From contig JAAMXP010001942.1 of assembly GCA_019693395.1 (NCBI GenBank), positions 1 to 24,804 on the forward strand: 24,804 bases of DNA, in the 5' to 3' direction. Source of the stretch: Ettlia oleoabundans (taxonomy: Eukaryota > Chlorophyta > Chlorophyceae > Chlamydomonadales). Position numbers and translations under genes: made by a program. The notes below the pieces were generated by a model, which searched no databases, had not been told where the DNA came from, and worked only from the letters and a program-made list of their open reading frames with translations. Below are positions 10,122 to 20,938 of this stretch, piece by piece (the stretch's first letter is position 1; every line of letters starts with the position of its first letter).

Positions 10122-13100
10122 TTAAGCAGCCGGCAGACCGTCGCTGGCTGCAGTAGAGATGGCCAGGGAGCGCAGGTCATCCACCGAATGTTCCATTGAG
10201 CTGTGGATGGGCATCAGGGCGGCAGCCTGGTACTCCACAATCGAGGAGCCGGGCAGATGGCCACGCACAATGCGGTTCACTGCAGACCAGCAGATGGTGA
10301 ACATGGGCTAAGCAGGCAATTCGTGTGCACGGCATGGCTGTCTGGTAGTACAGCTGACGGTTGGAGCATGTTTGGGGACCAGTACATAACGTACACAGTG
10401 TGAGGGGTGCTCCATGAGGTAGGGAGACAGCACGGCATGCATGACGCCAAGCAGATCCCAACAGGCATTCGAAGACAAGACAGACGCTGTGCCCCCCATG
10501 GCATTGCATTAGTGCTGAGTCCCAACCACATGCACCTGTTGTGAATAGCGGGTAATCGCGTTCCCAACCCTGCATCAGTTAGCATGCCAAAATGACTGAC
10601 ATTGGCAGATGCTCGCCCGATCGGTGCAAGGTGGATGCATGCGGTCAAAATGCTTTGCACCTGGGGCCTTGGGCTTGCTGTCGATGCGAATTTCATGCAT
10701 GCCTTGTATGCAGCACCACCATGCAGTTCTGTTGTGTATGGGCACAGAAGCTGCCATTCCGTTGTCAACAGCCTGAAGCATTGAGGGACCTACCCGCTTG
10801 ACTAGGATGGCTTGCACCTGCAGATTCCAAGCAGAAACCAAAAGAATGTCCGCTAAGCATCGAACAGCATTGCCAACCTACAGCAATACCATCAGTTCGT
10901 CGGCATCGTTCATGCAGCGCTCACCTCATCGCTGGTCAGCACCCCTTGCAGCTTCTGCCCATTGAGCAGCTTAGTCTCCAGCTCCTGGAAGCTAACGGCA
11001 GACCCAGACAGCTGGGCAGCCACGTACTCGCGAGCCACCAGGCGGTTGCGCCCGCCATAACAGGTGGCAATCAGGTCCGCCACGCCACATGACTCGAAGA
11101 ACGTCTCATCCCTGCAGTGCATGCGGAAGGAATGCAGGCCTGTAATGGGAGGCTTTGCCGGCCACCCAGCCAGGCAGTGCCAATGCAAGGGTGTACGTTT
11201 TGAGCTTGATCAACCATCGGCCGGCCGACCGCACCCATCCCGCACGGGCCAACAACCAGCACCCGGCTGTGGCACAAGCTGTGGCAAGTGACGGCCCGCG
11301 GAGATTGCAGCAACAGCTGGCTGCAGCCAGCTCACCAGGCTTTGCACACCTGACTGTGGGGTAAAGCGCCTTGGCGAAGCGGCGCATCTCATTGAGGCCC
11401 GCGCGCATGATGGCGGCCTTGGTGTTGGGCCCTGCACGAGCCGCAACGAATAAAGGCAGCAAGAACTGTGAGAAAAGCCGTGGACGGACTCCCTGTTGCT
11501 GCCACCAGGCATCAACATGGAACAATGCAAGGAGGCACAGAATAAACCGCGTAATTGCATTGGTGGGATTGCTTCATTGGAGGAGTAATATAAATGCCGT
11601 GAAAGTATGGCTGCTCTTTTGCTCATGTGCTGCCAGCACTGTGCTGTACAGCAGTGGCACCGCACCTTGGGACAGACCCTAGCAAAGCGCCCCGTTTCCC
11701 TTCCGCCCACACGACCCCACCCCTGCATTTGGTCGCACGCTGCCACTTGTGCCTTCTATGCAGTTCTTGCAGGCAACACCTACGCCACCCACCATAGCCC
11801 AACCCTTCCACAAAGCCCGCTGCCAGTGCCACAATGTTCTTCAGTGTGCCGCACATCTCCGCGCCGACAACATCCGGGACCAGAGTCACTATGAAGGAGG
11901 GGCGCTCGAACACGTCCTGAAGAAGGGAGCATGGTGGGACAGGTGGTGCACACCAATCCCATGCAGCAGCAGGGCAGAAACACCTAAACAGCAACACCCG
12001 ACCCCATATGCTCCCCATAACCATTTGCAGCAAGCTGGCAGCCCTCCCGTCCCCGCACATTGCCCGGAATCCCTCCCACACCCACCCGCAGCACTGTGGC
12101 ATGGTCCAGCACATTGTAGCCAATGGTCGCCTCACTCAGTTCTCCTTGCGCTATGTCAGCAGCGATATTAGCGCCCATCAGCACGCTGCATTTGTGTGGA
12201 CACGAAGCAGGAGGGCAGAAGAAGCAAGGCGTTATCAGCAGCTGCAGCAGGGGAGTGGAGGCAAGGACTGCGACAGCTACCATACTGCGAGGCTGACTGG
12301 CACGGTGGTGTTGTGAAAACCTGGAGACAGGAGGCAGACATGCATAAGGGCGTTGCTGCCGGGACTTCTACTCATGATGGGCTGAAGTGTGGCCTCGGCT
12401 GGGACATCCCACCTACCGCCCATCTACGAGTCTACTGCACAGATTGACAGTTGCATGCCGCCAGCTACCTCTAGATGCCCCCCCACCTGCAGTCCAGCCC
12501 CAGCTCCCTGCGAATCATCTCACTGATCAGCTGCGGGCCATCGGGACGCACGCGCATGCCCTGCATCGCACAGTGTGCCCCAACAACGCATGTATGTCGG
12601 CGCATTAATAAGGAAGCACAAGCTGCGGGTGAGTTTGCAGTCTTGCCGTGATTGTGGCAGCTTTGGGCCCCAATGCTTGCCAGCATGCCCCTATGTTCAA
12701 AACCTTGAGCCTCGTGAAATAAGGCGGTGAAATGCTGATATCACGTCAGGCTCTGCAAGCTGCCATGCCAACCTGTGCACAAAATATGACAGAGCACAAG
12801 GAGCACAAGCAGGCTGAGACACTTGCACCCACATGTGCACACGCCAACCAGCGCACAGCGCGACAGCCAGCCAGCCACCCCACATGTACACACCACACCT
12901 TGATGAGGGAGATGGCAATTGCGTCCTTGCGGACGTGGCCCTCCAGCGTCTTGACCATGCGATGAATGAACTGATGTGGAGCGCAGAACACAAGCACGCT
13001 GGCATCCCTGCGGCATGGCGAGTTGGAGGCAGCGGCCCTCCACAAGGAATGTCATGGGGCAGCATGCACACCAGGCAGCACCTTTCTCCTGCCGTAATGG

Positions 13101-16100
13101 GCAAATAAGACAAGCAAGTGGAAGCAGGGATGCGTAAGTTGATGCTACAAAAGGCACGGAAGCAATCCCCCGAAAGCCCCGAACCCAACTTATGCCTTCA
13201 ACCATGCATCAAAGCTCTTTGTGAAGGCTGAGTAACTCATGTCACGCATGGCATTCAGGGCCTATGTATGAAGCCCTAGATGTAACAAGCTGTGCCCACC
13301 TGACTGTCTCCGCCAGGTCTGAGCAGGCCACCACGTTCTTCCCCAGGAAGCAGCCGGGCAAGTACTTGGGGTTCTCATGCCGCTCGTTGATCAACTCGGT
13401 CAGTCTCCTGCTGGTGCTAGCGGGACGGAACCGTCAGAGGAACAGGGCATGGTAACAAAGAGCGCCAAGCAACTTCCTGCTGGCGCCAAGACGGTAGGCG
13501 ATCACAGGTCAAGGAGTCGTAAGGAGGCTGCACAGCATGGAGCCTATCGCGAAGTCGGCGGCAGCCCAAGCGTGGGGGGGAGGNNNNNNNNNGGCGCTCA
13601 TGTGGGTAGCAAGCGGAGTGTTGAGCACGATTGTCACCAGCTGCGCTCCAGGCATCACTCAACCGTGCAGTCAGCCCAGCCCACGCACCCAAAGACCCCT
13701 GTGGCCTACACACCTGCCATCCACTTCCTCCTCATGTACATACATGCGCACCTGCGCGCAAAGAAGTAACACTAGGCATGCCGGTCATCAAAAAGTGGGC
13801 ACCCCAGGCAAAATGTGGCTTTCAATCACAGAGCAGGGAGTATCACCGAACCAATCAGCGACTCTTGATTCACGTTACTTTTCATAAGTAAGCACATGAC
13901 ACATCACCTGATAGAATAGCAATATATCAAAGCAACACCCACCGTTGCCTTTCTGGCACTCCAGCGTCTCACCACCAACTCAAGCACATCATAGGCTCAC
14001 CTCTGGCACAAATATTTCGGCCTTGTCAGGGCTGGCTGTATTCTCAGCAATCAGCTTAACAGCAGCACACGCCCAAGCGCCTGCATAGAAGTGCCAACAA
14101 AACATGAATGAAGCAAGCGCAAACACGGCTGATGCAATAAAGGCCGAAAGCAGCGCAACCTTGTTGGCCTCCTTATATACCGAATCCATGCACGCTGCCC
14201 AGATTGTTAACTGATAGGTGATGTTGCAACCCATCCACACACGCACACACACACACGTGCACAAACAGCCAGCACCAACCAGCCACCTACCTGAACCAAT
14301 CATGGCCACGCGGTGTCGTGGCAGTGCCTCGCGTAGCACCTCAAAATCCGTCACAAACCAGTCTGCCGCCTTCATCACCACCTCCCTTGCCACCACACCT
14401 GCATCCAAGCCGGCAGGCGGGCACAACAGCCAGCCAAGGGGCCTGAAAACTGCCTCTTGTGCTGCTGCCCACTCCCGAGCTGACGCTCGCTTCACTGATG
14501 GGCTAATGGGACACATCATATCAAATACGGTTTATATATAACACAGCCGCATTTTTGGATGACCAATGCGAGAAACTCTCAGTGCTTGTAGCTTGGGACG
14601 TGAGGAATCAGTCTCAAGACTCTGAACTCAGTGCCCCAGCTCTGGCCTTAGTTGCAGTCAGGCTCACCTCCAAAGCCGACGAACATGTCTGCCCCACCCG
14701 TCTCCTGCACAGCCTCCAAATCCGTAATGCCATCCCCCACCATCACAACCTTAAGGCAGGGCAAGGATTATTGGCATGTCAAGGGCAAAGGAGACACCAG
14801 AGGCTGTAGCAGCCACACTGGAGGGTTGGCAGAAATAACCACAGTAGCTTGCTCGGGCACATAACCGCAGATTACTCAATGGCCTCGCCCTGCAGCTGCT
14901 GTGTGCCAATGTGAGGGCAACAATGTGACTTTTGCCGCAGCATGGCACAGCACACCGCAGCACAGCAGGCTCACCGTATCGTACGGGAAGAGCTCGCGCA
15001 GGCGGGCAATGGCACGTGGCTTGCCGCCCTGGTGTCCTGTGGGCTCCCGCAGGTCAAAGCCCACCAGCTTGGTGGGCATGCCTACAGACGGCGGTGCGAC
15101 AGCAGGCGAAAAGGTGTCCTATCATGGTGAGAAGCAGCCAAGCAGCCACTTGAGCAGCTTGCAATCATGACGCCTACCGGCAAGACCTCGATCAAACATG
15201 GCAGTTTCTCAGAATCGACACGAACTACCCTTCCACCTCTGTATTGTGCAGGTTGCACCCATGTTCGCTGACGGTCTTGCACCTGTCTTGGAAATGTTGC
15301 TGATTCCATTTGCTCGCCTGTGTCATCGTCCACCTGCCAGTTCATACGATTTGCAAACAGGTTCCTTGGTGGCACACCCAGCTCCCGGCAGATGGGCAGA
15401 CACAACTCGCGAAAGCCTCCGCTGCAAAAGCAGGCGCAATGCAAAGCAAATACGATCGTTGACAAAAGGATGCCGTGCCCATGTGCACAGAAAGATCTAC
15501 ACACTTATACACCAATGACTGGGCAGAAACAGTGCATGTCAGCGTGCACAGACCAGCTGCCAATGACTGGCTCCCATTGCTGTTGTTGCAGTGTGCTGCC
15601 AATGCTTTGGCCAGCTGCATGCCTCAAAGGGCAGGCCAAGAGTAATGTCATGCTACTCATGCCAGATTTCAGGGACTAATAGAGCACACCTGATGAGGTA
15701 AACAGCCACACCGCGGCTCTGCAGCTGCTGCACAAGCTCTTTGGCGCCCTGCAGGCACCCTCACAGCCGCTCGCAAGGTGACTAGTGCATGTAGTGCGTG
15801 CGTGATGGTGCTCGCAGCGACTGCAAGCCTAGGTTTGTTACTCCTCAGCATAGCTGCGGGCTGGTGCTGCTGTTGCTTGGCAAGCATACAACCCATGAAC
15901 CCTCCTGTGTCGATGCGAGTCTCAAGCATGCACGATAATCAAGCTGCCCAGCTTGTCACCTTGAACGGCAGCCCTCATGTATGGCAGACACCCAGAATGA
16001 TCCGAGCGCAGGCGTACCGGCGTGAGGCGTGTCTCTGGTGGATGCGCATTGAGGAAAGCTTGTATGTGAGCGGGCGTGCAGTTGATGACTGCCAGCCGCT

Positions 16101-16886
16101 GTTCCAATGCCTCCTCGAGGCTCATGCTCCCATCCATGGCCTGAAGCAGGGGCGGTGGGTGGTGGTGGGTGCTGACTAATTGACACATCAATTGTGGCTT
16201 CTTGCCTAGCATGGCGGTGCTATACCCGCACTGGATGATAAAGCCCCCACTGGCTGGTCATCCAGGCCTTGACTTGTTTCCCGCATCTCCCTGCTCACCG
16301 AGTTTGTGATTCGGGCCACCTCACCACCCACACCCATGAAATCTGCCAGAAGGTCCAATTGGTCATTCTTGGCCACGGTGCCTGCACAGCCAGGGGTGCA
16401 CAGCAGCAGCCAAGGCCGGTGAAGACGTGCCGGCTATTGCAGGATACAAAGGCAGCACCCAACTTGACTTGGCAGTCTGGAAGGTAGCAAGAGAACGACG
16501 GCATGTGCAACAAGCAAGGTGCTGGTTGTCGGAACCACGCTGCCTGACCAACGTGCTGCACGCAGCTTACAGTCAATGTCGAAGCACACGGCCTGCGCTG
16601 TGCGCCACAGCTTCACCACCCGCTCGGAAGGCACCAAGTGCGGGCCAGCGCCGCCAGCAGGAGCGGTGCATGCATGGGCAGCTGCTCCGATCGCCTCCTG
16701 AAGGGACATGCATGTCAGACGTTGGGGAATGGTAGCTAGTTCCATCAAGCAGACAGGTAGCAAGCAGCTTGAGTAACCCCACGAGAGCGGCGCCCTTTCA
16801 GAGCCCGCCCTGGCGCTGCCACAAAACCCTTGGGCCAGGCCGCGCACCTTGCCCGGCGACGTCAAGCTAGCGATGGTCTCCAACAT
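10122..16886 (-). CDS. GPD: Bifunctional HAD phosphatase / NAD-dependent glycerol-3-phosphate dehydrogenase
   Basis: Predicted to reduce dihydroxyacetone phosphate and dephosphorylate the product to glycerol, as the chlorophyte fusion enzymes do. Minus-strand exons: 16886-16848, 16697-16571, 16381-16299, 16140-16018, 15748-15690, 15421-15318, 15081-14975, 14749-14668, 14398-14291, 14080-14001, 13751-13714, 13407-13300, 13007-12899, 12560-12487, 12185-12086, 11916-11793, 11431-11350, 11111-10925, 10817-10794, 10569-10536, 10279-10122. All phases close: 649 residues from ATG 16886. The phosphoserine-phosphatase-like domain (about 45-260) has motif I CFDIDCTV, motif II Ser in YLISGGF, motif III Lys in GKPRAI and motif [18 protein letters not shown] (about 270-649) has IGSGAWACAA for NAD, SLIKG, catalytic Lys in [22 protein letters not shown] and [14 protein letters not shown]. 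The frame stays open upstream to 16991, so the true start and plastid leader may lie further up. Intron 6 (15317-15082) is GC-AG. An N run lies in intron 11. Confidence 0.94.
13584..13592. other. Nine-base N run (assembly gap or ambiguity)
   Basis: Nine consecutive N follow a G-rich stretch inside GPDH intron 11 (13713-13408). It does not touch a predicted exon, so the protein model is unaffected, but the intron length is uncertain. Confidence 0.95.
14236..14256. repeat. CA dinucleotide repeat in GPDH intron 9
   Basis: An interrupted (CA)n tract lies inside GPDH intron 9 (14290-14081), away from the splice sites. Confidence 0.85.
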
Positions 16887-16991
16887 GTTGGCCTCCCTGT
16901 CGGTTGCAAATGCTGACCTTGGGCAAGAGGTACCGTAGGACGTGGTGTTGGCGAAATACCCGCCCTTGTCCAGACCTCGCCAGTCAAGCCT

Positions 16992-17223
16992 TCAGCATTA
17001 GAGAATCACGGGTGCACGATCATTGGGACCATGTGTGCTGGTTAGGGGTCAGATTTGAAGGAGCCATGCTGGCTTGCGAGGCTGCCAAGTCACATGTCTC
17101 CTTGACGCCGTCGGCAGACAACATCTTCAGGTTAAGGAGATATAAATCACACTTACCCGGCGTGTAAGCAGCAGGCGTGAAAATAGGAAGGCTTTAGGCG
17201 GGGGAGCGTGCAGGCACAGCGCC
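16992..17223. promoter_or_regulatory. Divergent promoter region between GPDH fusion and SmF
   Basis: The GPDH frame opens at 16991 (minus) and SmF starts at 17224 (plus), leaving at most about 230 bases. Any further upstream GPDH exon would make it shorter. No clear TATA box was seen. Short divergent spacing suggests shared control, which is an inference. Confidence 0.4.
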
Positions 17224-18154
17224 ATGGCAGCGGTGAGGCCGCCAAAATCGCAGTCTATGGCCATGTAACATGGTGGGCACAATGTAGGCACTGCACCCGG
17301 TGTTTGCGTCACTGATGGCTCGGCCCCCCCCCCCCCCCCGTTTTGCAGACAGTGCCCGTGAATCCCAAGCCGTTTTTGAACGATCTTACGGGCAAGCAAG
17401 TCATTGTCAAGCTGAAGTGGGGGATGGAGTACAAAGGTGCGGGTGCTGAGATGAGCCTTCTCTTGCCTGCGGCAGCCTGGTGAATATGTGGTTTGGCGTC
17501 CGGTTCCAACGCACCAGCATCGGCAAACAGGCGCGAGCAGGGTGTGCCGAGGCAGCACTGCCCTGGCGGGTGCACGCCTGTCTGCTTTCGTGAAGAGACC
17601 CGGCTGGTGCTGTTGGGGGCTTGTACATCCGGCGCCTGCTGACATGCAGGTCCAAACAAGCCCACAAATACTGTTACGCTGCAAGGCCGCTGCATTATTG
17701 TTGCCGACGCACTCCCCTTGCCTCATCCCCAACCCCGCGTGTGGCTCTCCTCTGTTCATGCAGGCTACCTTGTGTCCGTAGACAGCTACATGAACCTGCA
17801 GCTGGCCAGCACTGAGGAATTCATAGATGGTCAGTTCACGGGCAACCTGGGAGAGGTGCTCATTAGGTGCGCAGGCAAAGCTTTGGGGCCTTGCAGGAAC
17901 CTGTATGCATCCTTTGCACGTGTGCTGGCAAAGGCGGTGCTGCTCAGCTCATCGTCCTGGTGTCTTGGACTTTCAGGGCTGGATGAAGCGGAGGGACGTG
18001 CTGCTGCCTAACATAGTCGCTGTGCCGCTCTCCTGGCGTTGCTGTAATTCTTCTTGACTTTGCCCACCCTACTGTGCTTGCGCTCTCCCGTGTTGGCAGG
18101 TGTAACAACGTGCTGTATCTGCGAGGGGCACCAGAGGAGCAAGAAGCAGGCTGA
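17224..18154 (+). CDS. SNRPF: Small nuclear ribonucleoprotein Sm F
   Basis: One of the seven Sm proteins that form the ring on U1, U2, U4 and U5 snRNAs. Exons 17224-17232, 17349-17436, 17764-17866 and 18100-18154 join with phases 0, 1 and 2 to give 84 residues, the usual SmF length. The Sm1 motif reads [20 protein letters not shown] with VDSYMNLQL, and the Sm2 motif is [24 protein letters not shown] and [10 protein letters not shown] are typical of SmF. The first coding exon holds only MAA; it is chosen because ATGGCAGCG is followed by a GTGAGG donor and restores the expected N-terminus before TVPVNPKPF. Intron 1 ends in a 16-C run before TTTTGCAG. The gene is divergent from the GPDH fusion and convergent with the plastid membrane protein gene. 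Confidence 0.95.
17324..17339 (+). repeat. 16-base poly-C tract at SmF intron 1 acceptor
   Basis: An uninterrupted run of 16 C ends 9 bases before the first base of SmF exon 2. It acts as the pyrimidine tract of that 116-base intron. The opposite strand has 16 consecutive G. Confidence 0.95.
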
Positions 18155-18399
18155 ATCACCGGGTTGGGAGGGGGCATTCGCTCTGTTTTGACCTGCCGCT
18201 TACAAGAAATCGGAGCCGAGTTTCCCCACCTGCACCTGGCTGACGCCGCCTGCCTGCACTCGTGGTTTTTGCCCCCAGCCGCTGCCGCTTTGCTCATGAC
18301 TTCCACTTCTTGACCTCATTGCTGTTTTTTCCTTCACCCATGTTCCATTGGCCAGTTGAGGGTGCAACCCTTGTTGCCACGCCTCTTGGATGGCTGGAG

Positions 18400-18404
18400 T
18401 GTAA
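18400..18404 (+). terminator. Candidate polyadenylation signal of SmF (TGTAA)
   Basis: A TGTAA motif lies 246 bases after the SmF stop codon, at a plausible 3'-UTR distance for a green alga. Confidence 0.4.
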
Positions 18405-18744
18405 CTGTGCCATACATGCGTTGCCTCAATCTTCCTGAAGGTGTTGAAGAGTTTACACTGGATAGCACTGCTAAAGCACGCAATGCATGGTAGCTTCTCA
18501 GAAAGCGAGGCTTTGCAACCCAGCGGTGCGGCAGCTGCATCACGACTGTTGCCGTCTCACTAAGCTGATTTTTTTGGGGGGGTCAGGAATGGAGACAACC
18601 GTCAATGGTGGGTGCATGTGTTCCAAAAACATCTGGGCCATCCAGGGTGGCTCGAAAAAATGGCCACAGGCCAAGGACAAGGCAGCAAAACACAAGCAGG
18701 GTCTTGGGCAGTGGTGGATTTTTAGCTTGAAGGTAGACAAGTAA

Positions 18745-18760
18745 GTGTGTGTGTGTGTGT
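18745..18760. repeat. GT dinucleotide microsatellite
   Basis: Eight GT units in the SmF/plastid-protein intergenic region. Confidence 0.85.
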
Positions 18761-19161
18761 AAAAGGAGGCCGCCTGTGGCCAGAGTGTCGAGAGGCGGCT
18801 GCATGTGCTTGAAATATGGACAAGGGTGACGCATATCGCATACAGGACGCACAAGAAATAGCCGCTAAAAGATAGGAGGACCATTAGTGCGGAGAGAGCA
18901 CAAATGACAACCACTATATACAGTGATGAGTACAAAGAGAAGGCCTGACACAAAGAGCGCAGGAGAGGGTCTTGAATCATCAGGAGTAGATTATTGCTGG
19001 TGTTGGGGCGGTGGAGGACACCGACAGCAGCGGTTGCCGCAGCATATGCTGAGCTCGTCGCTGATACAGCCCCAAAGCGTGGAATGAAGTCCAGGCGAGA
19101 ATGTAACAAATACCAGCGCAGAGAAAATGAATTCGTCTCGCTGCATGCTGAGGCAGGTGCC

Positions 19162-19748
19162 TCAGTGCTCTCCAGGCAGCACGTCGTTGACAACAATGGC
19201 GACTGCAAGAGAAGAGGAGAGCCAGATTGCCGTGGCAACATTTAGATCAAAGCTCATGATGTTTGATGTTTGACAAGGGCACATGCAACAGCCAACTGGC
19301 AGCATTTGGGCCACCGCTCAACTAGAATCCTGTGGGGGAGTCTGCAGGGGGATTTGGCATGCATACGCCTGCGCTCACAACCCTTCAGCCCGTTGCTCCG
19401 CGGACTGTACTCACCTACGGTTGCGGAAGCAGTGATCCACAGGGCGGTTCCCACGTCCTGGCCACGGGCCACACAGAAGCTTGTGACAAGAAGCGCCCCC
19501 ATGCCTGCTGACAGGAAGTCGTAGCGGCTGAGCACGCGCTCCGCAGTGCGTGCAAAGTCCTGCATTACACCCACAGGGCCGGTGTTGCTGTCTGAATCAG
19601 GCTGCGCCGCCGCGCGCACTGCCAGCTGCCGCTGCTGCCGCCGACGCTGTGGGAGCGGTGCTGATGCCAGGGGTAGCGCTGCACGGCTGCCGCGGGTGAT
19701 GGTGGCAGACGCCATCATGGCGGTGCAGGGGGCTAGGACAGACGCCAT
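19162..19748 (-). CDS. Small plastid-targeted membrane protein, function unknown
   Basis: Two exons, 19748-19415 and 19202-19162, join in phase 1 (GTAG/TCGCC) to give 124 residues. The first third (MASVLAPCTAMMASATITRG, then an Arg/Ala-rich stretch ending QLAVRAAAQP) looks like a chloroplast transit peptide cleaved near VRA/AA. The mature part starts with an amphipathic stretch (QDFARTAERVLSRYDFLSAG). It has one hydrophobic segment (LSAGMGALLVTSFCVARG) and a second that spans the splice junction (ALWITASATVVAIVVNDVLP), then ends GEH. The second exon encodes only about 13 residues. I suspect a conserved photosynthetic-lineage protein from its sequence character, but I cannot name a family. An ATG further upstream in the same open frame is less likely because the transit-peptide composition begins at 19748. 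Confidence 0.75.
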
Positions 19749-20938
19749 CTGGAACGAGCAAGATGCGAGCGGCAAGCAACAGCAGCCTGCATAGCGGCGG
19801 AGGAGATGGTACGGCTGGTTAGCCAAGGGTGCCGTGCTCCCTGCACCCGTAACTCCCGCCGCGGAACAGCCCGAAGGTGGCTCGCATATGCCAAAGAGCA
19901 CCTCCCCAACATCCCCCACGGGAGGAGTTCCAAATGTGCAGCACAATAAGCACGGCAGGTGCCGCGGGAGCTGTTTTCAACCTCGTTCAACATGGCGAGC
20001 ATGAAAACAAGGCAGCAACCCGCGCTGGCCGACAGGCAACGGCCTTGGGCGCAGCGGGGAGCGGTTGCTGTTCCCGGGGCTTGTCAAAGTGCAGGGCGAG
20101 GGGTTGTTTACACAGCGGCATGGCAGCACAGCAAGCTGCAACGCACTGCGAGAGGCTGCAGCACCAGGAGAGCAGCAGACAGCAGCGCGGGTACCCGCGC
20201 TCACCTTGGCGGGTGCAGGAGCCGACCAGCAGCGTAAAGTTGAGACTGAACAAAAAAGGACGTTAAACAGACATGACCTGCAGCGAGCGATACGGATAAG
20301 GAGAATCGGCGATTTGCTGCCTGAGATGACGCCAGCTGGCGACATCGAAGGCTGATAGAAACTTCAGGTTTCTGCTTTTGAGAAGCATATATGGAACTAT
20401 CTCGTGTGTAACATAAGTGTATCAGCAGACCTGGTGCAGTGCAGTGCACATATGGCGAGGGTTGGCAGCCCCTTGGTGGCAAGGCAGGCTGCTCGGTGCC
20501 GTGTTGGGAGGTGGAGCCCAACAGGCCAGCATTGCTGCAAGGCAGGCAATGTGGGGTTGGTGGGAAGATGTGGACCTTTTGCTTGTGAGCATGGTGTTGA
20601 TAATACAACAGGGAATATACACCTTCCCTAGCTCCACCCTTTGAAACCTGACGCCAGCCAGGTGGCCCCGGAGGTGCCAACTAGCGCCCTGCGAACGCTG
20701 AAAATGTCATTTAATTTGGTCTAATACTATAGATGAAAATTTCTCGACTTGTTCAGGCAAAATCAAATGCAAAGGCATGGGCGTGACAGCAGCGCACAGC
20801 CGTACTGCGCCACTACCTGCACTACTGATGTGCATTGCGCACCAAACATCGTGTTATTGTCAGCTTTAGCATACAGTCTGTGCCGTGCATCACTGATTTG
20901 GTCACCATCTACAACAAGGAGAGGGTAGCAAGTTTCCC
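19749..20938. other. Divergent intergenic region between plastid membrane protein and CbbY genes
   Basis: About 1.2 kb that should contain two promoters and leaders. Open frames on both strands (for example minus 20345-19977) give Cys/Ser/Pro-rich translations without motifs or matching splice sites, so none is called. An AT-rich patch at about 20700-20760 lies upstream of CbbY. No repeat or RNA gene was seen. Confidence 0.5.

Larger units (their letters stand above)
18155..19161. other. Convergent intergenic region between SmF and the plastid membrane protein gene
   Basis: About 1 kb holding both 3' untranslated regions. Long open frames exist, notably 18540-19241 on the minus strand, but their translations are runs of Ser/Leu and repeat-derived His-Thr with no family motif. 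A (GT)8 tract lies at 18745-18760. Nothing else was recognised. Confidence 0.55.

Noticed and set aside
18540..19241. Minus-strand open frame of 233 codons with hydrophobic runs
   Set aside because: It crosses the last exon and 3' region of the plastid membrane protein gene and includes microsatellite translation; no family motif or splice support.
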